Shown here piece after piece: positions 27,036 to 35,860 of a stretch of DNA of 64,000 nt. The DNA comes from Mycolicibacterium stellerae (GTDB lineage Bacteria > Actinomycetota > Actinomycetes > Mycobacteriales > Mycobacteriaceae). The notes beneath the pieces are model-generated. The model saw only the letters and a program-made list of their open reading frames with translations, was not told the origin of the DNA and made no database searches. Where the stretch lies: contig NZ_RARC01000002.1 in the NCBI RefSeq assembly GCF_003719305.1, positions 124,001-188,000 on the forward strand. The letters are read 5' to 3'. A program made the position numbers and the translations under genes. The first letter of the stretch is position 1; each line of letters starts with the position of its first letter.

Positions 27036-27425
27036 CTACTGGAACGACTCGACGAGCGCCGCCAACTGACCGGGGGACACTCCCATACCGCATTGGTTGC
27101 GCAGGTCCGTCAACGGTTGGGCGATCCGTTTCAGGTCCAGAAACTCACCGGGGTGGGCCATGAAGTAGGACTGGACGCTGGCTTTGGCCTCGTCCGTCGG
27201 CTGCGACCCCGCCTTCGTCAACACGTCGTCGGCGCCGGGATGGGCGGCAAGGTAGGCGCCGGCGTCGGCCATCACCCCGCTGCCCGTGCTGGCCAACCCG
27301 CTCGCCGTGCATGGCGCAGCACTTGCCGTCGGCAGCGCGATCGTGGCGGCCGAGACGCCGCCGATGACGAAGGCTATGACCGTGCCGAGGACTCCGCGGC
27401 GCGTCACAGATCCGGAGCTTTTCAT
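27036..27425 (-). CDS. Secreted haemophore-like haem-binding protein
   Basis: A 129-aa exported protein. A twin-arginine-like start (VTRRGVLGTVIAFVIGGV) leads to a signal peptide ending in ASAAPC. The mature part, about 90 residues, is helical with APCTAS, AYLAAHPG, SYFMAHPGEF and PLTDLRNQCG, the two cysteines and layout of the mycobacterial haemophore family related to Rv0203. Such proteins bind haem outside the membrane. It is divergent from the iron ABC operon and shares a 213-bp region containing a likely IdeR box. Confidence 0.75.
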   Translation of the reverse strand: MKSSGSVTRRGVLGTVIAFVIGGVSAATIALPTASAAPCTASGLASTGSGVMADAGAYLAAHPGADDVLTKAGSQPTDEAKASVQSYFMAHPGEFLDLKRIAQPLTDLRNQCGMGVSPGQLAALVESFQ

Positions 27426-27587
27426 GGGCAAAGTCTTACACGCCGAGGTGGCCGTTGGCCGTCCGAAGTTGCTGGGTCTGTGACCTTGTCCTCTGGCCCA
27501 GCCTCGGCCAGCGGATTCACAGTCGATACGTGGGAATGGGATCACGAAGGGGCGGCCGGTTCGAAGGCGGTCGAGGGGTATCTTCAT

Positions 27588-27606
27588 TTAGGTTACCCTC
27601 AGCTAA
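27588..27606. promoter_or_regulatory. Putative IdeR/DtxR iron box
   Basis: TTAGGTTACCCTCAGCTAA matches the 19-bp DtxR/IdeR consensus TTAGGTTAGGCTAACCTAA at 15 positions, with a perfect left half. It lies 33 bases before the ATG of the iron-binding lipoprotein gene, where a bound repressor would block transcription under high iron. It could also act on the divergent haemophore-like gene. Confidence 0.65.
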
Positions 27607-27638
27607 AGGCGCCCGCGGGCGCGGGAAGGACCGCCTGG

Positions 27639-28655
27639 ATGCGAACCCGTTGGAGCCGAATCGCCGCCCTGATGTCGGCCGTCACCGTTGTTCTCGGAAT
27701 GACAGCTTGCTCGAGTTCGGGTGGCGGCGATGAACTCCTCATCTACAACGCCCAGCACGAATCGCTGACGAAGGAATGGATCGACGCCTTCACCAAGGAG
27801 ACCGGTATCAAGGTCACCTACCGTCAGGGCGGCGACACCGAACTGGGCAACCAACTCGTCGCCGAGGGCGACGCCTCGCCAGCCGATGTCTTCCTGACCG
27901 AGAACTCCCCCGCAATGGCCGCAGTCGAGAAGGCCGGGCTGTTCGCCGACCTCAACGCCGACACCCTCGATCAGGTTCCGGCGCAGTACCGTCCGGCCAC
28001 CGGAAAATGGACGGGTGTCGCGGCGCGCAGCACCGTGTTCGTCTACAACAAGACCAGGCTGGCGGCCGACCAGCTGCCGAAATCCATGACGGATCTGCAG
28101 CAGCCCGCATGGAAAGGCCGCTGGGGTGGAGCTCCGGCCAAGGCCGACTTCCAGGCCATCGTCTCGGCCTATCTCCAGCTCGAGGGCGAGCCGGCCACCG
28201 AGCAGTGGCTGGCGGGCATGAAGGCCAACGCGAAGATCTACAACGACAACATCGCAACCATGAAGGCCGTCAATGCCGGTGAGGTCGACGGCGGCATCAT
28301 CTACCACTATTACTGGTTCCGCGACCAGGCCAATACCAAAGAGGGCAGCGGCAATACGGCGTTGCACTATTTCAAGAACTCCGACCCCGGCGCGTTCGTC
28401 AGCCTGTCCGGCGGCGGTGTGCTGAAGTCCAGTAAGAAGGCCGAGCAGGCGCAACAGTTCATCAAGTTCGTCACCGGTAAGGCGGGACAGGAGGTGCTTG
28501 AGAAGGGCACCTCGTTCGAGTACCCGGTCGCCAGCGACGTTCCCGCGAATCCGGCCCTGCCCCCGCTCGATTCGCTGCAGGCGCCCAAGGTCGATCCCTC
28601 GACGCTGGATGCGCAGAAGGTGACCGACCTGATGACGAAGGCGGGCTTGTTGTAG
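27639..28655 (+). CDS. Ferric-iron ABC transporter substrate-binding lipoprotein
   Basis: A 338-aa protein with a lipoprotein signal (lipobox LGMTAC at about residue 22). It has the fold of FbpA/FutA/AfuA iron-binding proteins: LLIYNAQHESLTKEWIDAF, FLTENSPAM, GVAARSTVFVYN, and the GGIIYHYYWFRDQA segment, whose paired tyrosines are iron ligands in this family. The frame is open much further upstream, but the ATG at 27639 follows GGAAGGA and starts the signal peptide. It is the first gene of a four-gene operon with permease, ATPase and an adenylation-acyltransferase protein. Confidence 0.9.
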   Translation: MRTRWSRIAALMSAVTVVLGMTACSSSGGGDELLIYNAQHESLTKEWIDAFTKETGIKVTYRQGGDTELGNQLVAEGDASPADVFLTENSPAMAAVEKAGLFADLNADTLDQVPAQYRPATGKWTGVAARSTVFVYNKTRLAADQLPKSMTDLQQPAWKGRWGGAPAKADFQAIVSAYLQLEGEPATEQWLAGMKANAKIYNDNIATMKAVNAGEVDGGIIYHYYWFRDQANTKEGSGNTALHYFKNSDPGAFVSLSGGGVLKSSKKAEQAQQFIKFVTGKAGQEVLEKGTSFEYPVASDVPANPALPPLDSLQAPKVDPSTLDAQKVTDLMTKAGLL

Positions 28656-30236
28656 GTGATCGCTCCCGCTCCCCCCGTCTCGCGCCCCGCGGCATCGGTT
28701 TCGCGGTCTGAGTCGACGGCCCGCCCCGGCCCGCTGGTTTCGGCCACGGTCGCGATTCTGGTTGCCGCCACGGCCATCCCGCTCGGGTACGTGGTGTGGG
28801 GCGCGGTTTCGGTCGGGTGGGACAGGGCATACGAACTGGTAGTCAGGCCACGGGTCGGCGAGCTGTTGGTGAACACCGTCGCGCTGGTCGTCGTCACCGT
28901 GCCGCTGTGTGCGGTCATCGGAATCGCGGTGGCCTGGCTGGTGGAGCGGACCGACCTGCCCGGCCGGGCACTTTGGCGTCCGTTGTTCGTTGCGCCGCTT
29001 GCTGTTCCGGCCTTCGTCAACAGCTACGCCTGGGTAGGGGTGATCCCGTCCCTGCACGGACTGTGGGCGGGGGTGTTGATCACGACGCTTTCGTATTTCC
29101 CGTTCATGTATCTACCCGTGGCCGCGACGCTGCGCCGGCTCGATCCGGCCGTCGAGGAATCGGCCCGCGCGCTCGGATCCGACTCCGCGGGGGTGTTCTT
29201 CCGCGTGGTACTGCCGCAACTGCGGTTGGCGATCCTTGGCGGTGCCCTGTTGATCGGCGTACACCTGCTCGCCGAATACGGTGCCTTTGCCATGGTCCGG
29301 TTCGACACCTTCACCGTCGCGATCTTCCAGCAGTTCCAGGTCACCTTCGACGGTGCGGCGGGCAGCATGCTGGCAGGCGTACTCGTCCTTCTGTGTCTGG
29401 TACTCCTGTTAGCGGAGGCGGCCGCTCGCGGCAAAGCGCGGTATGCCCGAATCGGCTCGGGCGCACCGCGCGCTGCCGTGCCGGTCCGTCTGGGCCGCAA
29501 TGTATTTCCCGCGACGACTTGTCTGGCGGTACTGGCGGCGCTGGCGATCGCCGTCCCGGTGTGGACGATCGTGCGGTGGCTGTGGATCGGCGGCACACGA
29601 GTTTGGGACTTCGGCGAGATCGCCAATGCGCTGGGCCAGACCATCGCACTGGCCGCCTCTGCGGCTGCGCTGACGACGGTGCTGGCCTTCCCGGTTGCCT
29701 GGGTAGCCGTGCGGTCGAACGGCGCGTTGGCGCGCGCGGTGGAAGGCGCAAACTACATCACCAGTTCGCTTCCCGGGATCGTCACCGCGCTGGCGTTGGT
29801 GACCGTGGCCATTCACTTCGCCCGCCCGCTCTACCAGTCCGTGCCGCTGATCGTGTTCGCGTATGTCCTTTTGTTCATGCCCCGAGCGCTTGTCAATGTC
29901 CGCGCGGGCCTGGCCCAGGTCCCGCCTGGCCTCGAGGAGGCGTCGCGCTCGCTTGGCAGTTCTCCGAGCGCCACCTTCCTGCGGGTGACACTGCGGCTCA
30001 CCGCGCCTGCCGCAGCCGCCGCCGCGTCCCTGGTATTCGTGGCGGTGGCAACGGAACTGACGGCGACCCTGCTACTCGCGCCAACCGGCACAAGGACGCT
30101 GTCGATGCTGTTCTGGTCATTCAGCAGCGAGCTGGACTACGCGGCCGCCGCGCCGTACGCCCTCACCCTTGTGTTGCTCGCCATTCCCGTGACGCTGATT
30201 CTGTTCCGGCAGTCGACGAAGGTGGCCGCGCTGTGA
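28656..30236 (+). CDS. Ferric-iron ABC transporter permease (fused two-domain)
   Basis: A 526-aa permease with about 12 membrane segments made of two binding-protein-dependent transport units. Each carries an EAA-like loop: EESARALGSDSAGVFFRVVLP (about residue 168) and EEASRSLGSSPSATFLRVTL (about 428). This double arrangement is typical of FbpB/FutB iron permeases. The GTG start comes immediately after the stop of the binding-protein gene with no gap, so it is probably translated by coupling. Confidence 0.9.
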   Translation: MIAPAPPVSRPAASVSRSESTARPGPLVSATVAILVAATAIPLGYVVWGAVSVGWDRAYELVVRPRVGELLVNTVALVVVTVPLCAVIGIAVAWLVERTDLPGRALWRPLFVAPLAVPAFVNSYAWVGVIPSLHGLWAGVLITTLSYFPFMYLPVAATLRRLDPAVEESARALGSDSAGVFFRVVLPQLRLAILGGALLIGVHLLAEYGAFAMVRFDTFTVAIFQQFQVTFDGAAGSMLAGVLVLLCLVLLLAEAAARGKARYARIGSGAPRAAVPVRLGRNVFPATTCLAVLAALAIAVPVWTIVRWLWIGGTRVWDFGEIANALGQTIALAASAAALTTVLAFPVAWVAVRSNGALARAVEGANYITSSLPGIVTALALVTVAIHFARPLYQSVPLIVFAYVLLFMPRALVNVRAGLAQVPPGLEEASRSLGSSPSATFLRVTLRLTAPAAAAAASLVFVAVATELTATLLLAPTGTRTLSMLFWSFSSELDYAAAAPYALTLVLLAIPVTLILFRQSTKVAAL

Positions 30237-31309
30237 CCACCATGCTCGACATCCGCGGACTGGCCAAGTCCTTCAACGGCCACGCCGTCCTCGACCACAT
30301 CGACCTCACCGTGGCCGCAGGCAGCACCACCGTCGTCGTAGGGGCATCGGGCTGCGGCAAAACCACGCTGCTGCGACTCGTCGCCGGATTCGAAAACCCC
30401 GACGCCGGAACGGTCACGATCTCCGGCAGACAGGTCGCAGGCGCAGAACGGTCGGTTGCGCCGCACCGCCGCAGCGTCGGCTACGTCGCCCAGGACGGGG
30501 CACTGTTTCCACACCTGACCGTCGGACAGAACATCGCGTACGGCCTTTCCGGCGGTCTACGCAGCCGCCAAGTCCGCAACCGGGTCACCAAACTTCTCGA
30601 AACCGTTTCTCTGGACGCCTCATTCGCGTCCCGTCGACCTCACCAACTCTCCGGCGGCCAGCAACAGCGCGTCGCGCTGGCCCGTGCGCTGGCGCGCGAA
30701 CCGGTGCTGATGCTGCTCGACGAACCTTTCAGCGCACTGGACACCGGGCTGCGGGCATCCACCCGTAAGGCGGTTGCCGGGTTGCTCACCGACGCTGGAG
30801 TCACCACTTTGCTCGTGACGCACGACCAGGAGGAGGCGCTGTCGATCGCCGACCAGATCGCAGTCATGCGCGACGGACGCTTCACCCAGGTCGGCGCCCC
30901 CCAAGACGTCTACCGTCGGCCAAACGACCGCTTCACTGCCGAGTTCCTCGGCGACTGCATCGCCCTGCCGTGCACCGTCGCGGCCGGCTTCGCCGAGTGT
31001 GCCCTCGGCCGGATACCCGTTGCGACTTCGATCAGCGATGGACCTGCGACCCTGGCTCTTCGGCCCGAACAGCTTGTTGCGACGGTGGTTTCCGACAGCG
31101 CCGCGCACGTCGAGAGCAGCGAAGACGGAAGCCGCAACGGCGTTGGCACAGTCATCGGCACCGAGTTCCTTGGACATGACGTGCTGCTGACGATCGACCC
31201 CGCAGGCGACATCGCACCGATCATCGTGCGACAGCACAGCCTTGACCCGCCGTCAATCGACGCCAAGGTCCACATCAAGGTGATCGGCGACGGGGTCGCC
31301 CTCAGGTGA
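30233..31309 (+). CDS. Ferric-iron ABC transporter ATP-binding protein
   Basis: A 358-aa ATPase of the FbpC/PotA group. Walker A is GASGCGKTT (about residue 38), the Q-loop YVAQDGALFPHL, the signature LSGGQQQRVALARALA, Walker B LMLLDEPFSALD and the switch histidine VTHDQEEALS. A C-terminal OB-like regulatory domain (about 240-358) contains LALRPEQL. The GTG overlaps the permease stop as GTGA; an ATG three codons later is possible. The open frame upstream of the GTG is a shadow of the permease gene. Confidence 0.92.
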   Translation: MTTMLDIRGLAKSFNGHAVLDHIDLTVAAGSTTVVVGASGCGKTTLLRLVAGFENPDAGTVTISGRQVAGAERSVAPHRRSVGYVAQDGALFPHLTVGQNIAYGLSGGLRSRQVRNRVTKLLETVSLDASFASRRPHQLSGGQQQRVALARALAREPVLMLLDEPFSALDTGLRASTRKAVAGLLTDAGVTTLLVTHDQEEALSIADQIAVMRDGRFTQVGAPQDVYRRPNDRFTAEFLGDCIALPCTVAAGFAECALGRIPVATSISDGPATLALRPEQLVATVVSDSAAHVESSEDGSRNGVGTVIGTEFLGHDVLLTIDPAGDIAPIIVRQHSLDPPSIDAKVHIKVIGDGVALR

Positions 31310-33804
31310 ACGAACTCGTCACCCATCTGCACCACCATGGCGACCGTCTCGCTGTGCTGACCGAAACCACGTCGCTGACCTATCACGAACTCGCCGACCG
31401 TGTCGCCGCCGTCGCCTCACAACTCGGCGAGACGCGCAGGCTCGTACTGATCGAAACGCGCAACGACATTTTCACGATGGTGCACTATCTCGGGGCGCTG
31501 GCAGGCGGTCACGTCGTGCTGCCGATGTCCGCAGCGCGTGGTCACTCGGCCGTCCTTGGGTCCTATGACCCCGACGTCGTCATCAGCGACGACGGCATCG
31601 ACGAACGCAGGCCCGGCAGCGCCCACCGACTGCATCCGGACCTGGCGTTGCTGATGTCGACATCGGGCAGCACGGGTTCACCGAAGCTGGTTCGGCTGTC
31701 CCGCCGCAACCTGGTCGCCAATGCCAATTCGATCGCCGACTATCTCAATATCGGCGAAACCGATAGAGCCGCGACCACTTTGCCGTTGGCATACTGCTAC
31801 GGCCTATCGGTTGTGCACAGCCACCTGCTCCGTGGCGGCGGGCTCATCCTCACAGATCGTTCCGTCGTCGACGACGAGTTCTGGGCACTGTTCCGTCGAT
31901 GTGGCGGCACATCGTTCGCCGGGGTGCCCTACACCTTCGAGATGCTGGAGAGGATCGGCTTCGACGACATCGACCTTCCCGATCTGCGCTACATCACCCA
32001 GGCCGGTGGGCGGCTGTCGCCGGAACGTGTGCACAGCTTCGCCGAGCTCGGCGAACAGAAGGGCTGGCAGCTGTTCGTCATGTACGGCGCCACCGAAGCC
32101 ACCGCCCGAATGGCCTACCTGCCACCTGAACTCGCGCGGACAAACCCCGGCTCGATCGGCCTGCCAATCCCCGGTGGCTCCTTCACGCTCGAGCCGCTGG
32201 AGGGATGGTCCGATCCCGATGTGGGTGAGCTGGTCTATCAGGGGCCGAACGTCATGATGGGCTACGCGCACGGGCCGGCGGATCTCGCGCTCGGCAAAAC
32301 GGTCGACACCCTGCACACCGGCGACGTGGCGCGCCGCGACCCCGAAGGGCGTTACGAGGTGATCGGCCGCAGCAGCCGCTTCGTCAAGCTGTTCGGCCTT
32401 CGCATCGATCTGCAACGGGTCGAGGCCGCGCTTAGCAAGGCTGGCGTGACGGCCTTCTGCATCGATGACCATGAGCGACTGGTAGTCGCCGCCGCGGGCT
32501 CTGACGACCATGCCGTGCAACGCATCACGGTGTCGGCCTCCGGTCTTCCCGCAGCCGCCGTTCGGGTGCTCTCGATGGCCGAGTTGCCACTGCTCCCGTC
32601 GGGCAAGCCTGACTATCAGACCATCCGCGGCCTCGCTCGGCGGACCGGCGGACCGGCGAAACCGCCCGGCGACTTGCGCGTGCTGTTCGCCGATGTACTG
32701 CAGATCGATTCGCAGACGATTCGTCCCGACCAGAGCTTCGTCGACCTCGGCGGCAACTCGTTGTCCTACGTGGCGATGTCGGTTCGGCTGGAACGCGCAC
32801 TCGGCCGACTCCCCTCTGACTGGCAGCAGCGATCGCTGGCCGAGTTGGAGCAGACGCAACCGGCACGGCGCCGGTCCTTGCCGGGGCTCGGCGCGACGCT
32901 GGAAACCAGCGTTGCGCTGCGCGCGGCGGCCATCGTGTTGATCGTCGGTTCGCACGCCACGCTGTACGAGATGTGGGGCGGCGCCCACCTATTGCTCGGA
33001 ATCGCGGGGTACAACTTCGGCCGATTCTGTCTGACCCCCGTCGCCCGCACCGACCGTGTTGCGCACCTGCGCAAGACAATTGCGTGGATTGTCGTGCCCT
33101 CGCTGCTATGGATCGCCCTCGCGTTGGTGATCACCAACGACTATCACTGGACCAACCTGCTGCTCGTCGAGAAGTTCTTCGGACCCGACGACAGCATGAC
33201 CGCCGGGCGGCTGTGGTTCGTCGAGGTGCTGGTCTGGATTCTGCTCGCGCTCACCTTCGTGTGCTGGCTGCCCGTTGCCGACCGGCTGGAGCGGCGTCGC
33301 CCCTTCGCGTTCGCGGCGGGCTTCCTTGGCATCGGGTTGGCACTGTGCTACGACCTGTTCGGCCTGGACTTCGGCCGCGACGCATGGTTCACGATCCTGG
33401 CCTTCTGGTTCTTCGCCGTCGGGTGGGCGGCGGCCAAGTCGTCGACGGTGTGGCAGCGCATGGCGGTGACACTGGTATTGGTCGTGAGCCTGCACGGCTA
33501 CTTCGACAACACCAACCGGGAAGTGCTGGTACTGGCCGGGTTCCTGCTGCTGATCTGGCTACCCGCGATCCGCTGCCCGGCCTGGTTGACGGTCGTCGCG
33601 GGCACGGTGGCGGAGGCCTCGCTGTACACCTACCTGACGCACTACCAGGTATATCCGCTGTTCGACGCGCATCCGCTGCTTGGCGTCGTCGCGGCCATCG
33701 TCGTCGGCGTGCTGCTCACCAGGATGCTGGACGCGACGCGCACCTGGTTGCGCGAGCGCAACGAGCGCGCGGCTACTGCGGATTCGGTTCCCGCTCTGCA
33801 ATAA
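31306..33804 (+). CDS. Adenylation-carrier-acyltransferase fusion membrane protein
   Basis: An 832-aa fusion. Residues 1-445 are an ANL adenylation domain: STSGSTGSPK at 118-127, MYGATEATARM, LHTGDVARRDPEGRYEVIGR and the catalytic lysine 434 in LPSGKPD. Residues about 455-520 are a carrier domain with the phosphopantetheine serine at 485 in DLGGNSLSY. Residues about 525-810 form roughly ten membrane helices resembling acyltransferase family 3, opening with ALRAAAIVLIVGSHATLYEMWGG, whose histidine matches the family's catalytic one. It would activate an acid, load it on its own carrier and transfer it at the membrane, analogous in logic to DltA-DltC-DltB. Its GTG overlaps the ATPase stop as GTGA, tying it to iron import. 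The acid and acceptor are unknown. Confidence 0.85.
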   Translation: MNELVTHLHHHGDRLAVLTETTSLTYHELADRVAAVASQLGETRRLVLIETRNDIFTMVHYLGALAGGHVVLPMSAARGHSAVLGSYDPDVVISDDGIDERRPGSAHRLHPDLALLMSTSGSTGSPKLVRLSRRNLVANANSIADYLNIGETDRAATTLPLAYCYGLSVVHSHLLRGGGLILTDRSVVDDEFWALFRRCGGTSFAGVPYTFEMLERIGFDDIDLPDLRYITQAGGRLSPERVHSFAELGEQKGWQLFVMYGATEATARMAYLPPELARTNPGSIGLPIPGGSFTLEPLEGWSDPDVGELVYQGPNVMMGYAHGPADLALGKTVDTLHTGDVARRDPEGRYEVIGRSSRFVKLFGLRIDLQRVEAALSKAGVTAFCIDDHERLVVAAAGSDDHAVQRITVSASGLPAAAVRVLSMAELPLLPSGKPDYQTIRGLARRTGGPAKPPGDLRVLFADVLQIDSQTIRPDQSFVDLGGNSLSYVAMSVRLERALGRLPSDWQQRSLAELEQTQPARRRSLPGLGATLETSVALRAAAIVLIVGSHATLYEMWGGAHLLLGIAGYNFGRFCLTPVARTDRVAHLRKTIAWIVVPSLLWIALALVITNDYHWTNLLLVEKFFGPDDSMTAGRLWFVEVLVWILLALTFVCWLPVADRLERRRPFAFAAGFLGIGLALCYDLFGLDFGRDAWFTILAFWFFAVGWAAAKSSTVWQRMAVTLVLVVSLHGYFDNTNREVLVLAGFLLLIWLPAIRCPAWLTVVAGTVAEASLYTYLTHYQVYPLFDAHPLLGVVAAIVVGVLLTRMLDATRTWLRERNERAATADSVPALQ

Positions 33805-34588
33805 GCCCTTCCTGCACGAGGGTTGCCGCGATGACGCCGTCGGCACGCACCAGGGTTCCGGTGACGACACCCCGCCCGCGCGCGGCGGCAGGCGACCTGG
33901 TTTCCAACAGATTCCATTCGTGCGCGCGGACCTGCTGGTGAAACCAGATCGACGAATCGGTCGTCCCGCTGCGATGAGTGCGGGCCTTCATCGAATACCC
34001 GTGCACCTGCAGGGCGGGGTCGATCATGTACACGTCCGTCACGTATGCCGCCATGAGCGTATGGATCAGCGGGTCATCGGGTATCGAAACCGTCGCCCGC
34101 CACCAGAACCGCCGCACGAACTCGCCGCTGGTGGTCGCGTCGGCGATCCGAATGTCCAGTTCGTCCAACGGCATCGACGGAGCAGGCCCGGCGGGCCCGG
34201 TCTCCGGCAGCGTGCCTGGGTGGCCGGGAAGTCGCTCCCAGTGCCCGTGTTCGGGCCCGGGCAGGTCAACCGCGAAGGACACCGACGCCGTCGTCAACAG
34301 TCGGTCACCCTGGCGGGAATCGACTCGGCGGGCCGCCGACGTTCGCCCGTCGAACACCGGTGTCACCGAATATTCGACGGGATCCCCCGCCTGCCCGCCG
34401 CGCAGGAACTGCAGGTGCATGTTGGTCGGCATTCGGTCGGGGCCGACGGTCCGGCACGCCGCGGCGAGGCTCTGCGCGACGAACTGACCTCCGTACGCGC
34501 GCTTGCCCTCTGGGCCGCTGGCCGGGCCGATCCAGCTGCCGTCGTCGCCGCCTTGGGCAAGCTCGAGCAGGTCGCACAACCGGCTCAT
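33773..34588 (-). CDS. Acyl-CoA thioesterase, TesB-like double hotdog
   Basis: A 271-aa protein of the TesB/acyl-CoA thioesterase II family with two hotdog domains. Segments YGGQFVAQSLAAACRTV and MHLQFLRGG mark the first, and the second contains HSGTTDSSIWFHQQVRAHEW, whose aspartate and serine/threonine form the family's catalytic site. The start overlaps the CoA-transferase stop as ATGA, so the two are coupled. Its 3' end overlaps that of the adenylation-acyltransferase gene by 32 bp on the opposite strand. Confidence 0.88.
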   Translation of the reverse strand: MSRLCDLLELAQGGDDGSWIGPASGPEGKRAYGGQFVAQSLAAACRTVGPDRMPTNMHLQFLRGGQAGDPVEYSVTPVFDGRTSAARRVDSRQGDRLLTTASVSFAVDLPGPEHGHWERLPGHPGTLPETGPAGPAPSMPLDELDIRIADATTSGEFVRRFWWRATVSIPDDPLIHTLMAAYVTDVYMIDPALQVHGYSMKARTHRSGTTDSSIWFHQQVRAHEWNLLETRSPAAARGRGVVTGTLVRADGVIAATLVQEGLIAEREPNPQ

Positions 34589-35790
34589 CGGACGGTGCCG
34601 GAGTCGGTCAGCCGGCCGATTTCTGTCTCGCTGAGCCCCAACCACTCGGCGAGCACGCCGCCGGTGTCGTCGCCGAGCGCAGGCGCTGGGACCGCCCTCG
34701 GGTAGTCGCCGTTGATCGCGACAGGAAGACCGGGCGCCAGATACTCGCCGATTCGAGGCTGGTCCAGTTTGGTGAACATCGGGTTGGCCGTCACCTTTTC
34801 GTCGGCGACCACTTCGGCGAAGGTGCGATACCGCTCCCACAGGACAGACGATGCCGAAAGCGCCTCGCTCACCTCCGATGCGGTGTGCGCGGAGAACCAG
34901 TCGGCGAACAGCCCGGTCAGCGCGTCGCGGTGCTGATAGCGCTCACCCTCGTCGGTGAAGTCCGCGTCGAGCGTTTCAGCAAGTGCGGCAACGGCGTTCG
35001 ATGTCCCGGTGAGTTCGGTCAGGTCGCGGAAATGGCGTTTCGTGAGCGCAACGATCATGAACGACGCCCCATCGCTGCTGGTGAACTCTTGACCGTACTG
35101 GCCGTAGATCGAGTTGCCGATCCGTTCTCTGCTTGTCCCGTTCACCATGGCCTCGGTGAGGAAGCTGAGGTTGCCCGCCGTCGCCAGCGCGACGTTCTCC
35201 AGCGGAATGGAGATCCGCTGGCCCTGCCCGGTGGCGTCGCGGTGCCGCAGCGCGGTGACGACGGACAGCGCCGCATAGATCCCGCATGAGACGTCCCAAG
35301 CGGGCAGCACATGGTTGACCGGTGAGGCGAGTCCGGCCGGACCGGTCACCATCGGAAACCCGAGTCCGGCGTTGACCGTGTAATCGACGCCGGTTCCGCC
35401 GTCGGCCCGCCCTGATACCTCGAGATGGATCAGGTCGGGCCGCAACCGGGTCAAGGTGTCGTAGGAATGCCATTGTCGCCCGGCCACATTCGTGATCAGC
35501 ACACCGCTGTCGGCGATCAGGCGCGCCACGAGGTCCTGGCCCTCCGGCGAGAGGATGTCGGCCGCCACGGACCGCTTGCCCTTGTTCAGCCCCGCCCAGT
35601 AGATGCTCGTCCCGGCGTCGGTGACGGGCCAGCGCCGGTAGTCGGCGGCACCGTGGATCGGATCCACCCGCACCACCTCGGCGCCGAGCTGGCCGAGCGT
35701 CATGCCTGCCAGCGGCACCGCGACGAAGCTGGAGATCTCGACGATCCGGACGCCGGCCAGTGGACGCGCGGCATTCGGGGCGACAGTCAC
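34585..35790 (-). CDS. CaiB/BaiF family III CoA-transferase
   Basis: A 401-aa formyl-CoA-transferase/carnitine-CoA-transferase relative. GVRIVEISSFVAVPLAGM at the N-terminus, LNKGKRSVAADI, and the active-site region VSGRADGGTGVDYTVNAGLGFP with the catalytic aspartate (about residue 135) are clear. These enzymes move CoA between acids without ATP. Alternatively it could be an alpha-methylacyl-CoA racemase relative. It is upstream of and coupled to the thioesterase, so the pair probably processes one acyl-CoA. Confidence 0.85.
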   Translation of the reverse strand: MTVAPNAARPLAGVRIVEISSFVAVPLAGMTLGQLGAEVVRVDPIHGAADYRRWPVTDAGTSIYWAGLNKGKRSVAADILSPEGQDLVARLIADSGVLITNVAGRQWHSYDTLTRLRPDLIHLEVSGRADGGTGVDYTVNAGLGFPMVTGPAGLASPVNHVLPAWDVSCGIYAALSVVTALRHRDATGQGQRISIPLENVALATAGNLSFLTEAMVNGTSRERIGNSIYGQYGQEFTSSDGASFMIVALTKRHFRDLTELTGTSNAVAALAETLDADFTDEGERYQHRDALTGLFADWFSAHTASEVSEALSASSVLWERYRTFAEVVADEKVTANPMFTKLDQPRIGEYLAPGLPVAINGDYPRAVPAPALGDDTGGVLAEWLGLSETEIGRLTDSGTVR

Positions 35791-35860
35791 CGGCTCAAGC
35801 TATCAAGCGCGACCCAGACCCCCGCGAGCCTGCTGGCAGATCACGAAAATGCCGATGGCC

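Noticed and set aside
29565..29572. ACGATCGT core inside the iron permease gene
   Set aside because: It lacks the AT arms shared by the two upstream sites and lies in coding sequence; likely chance.
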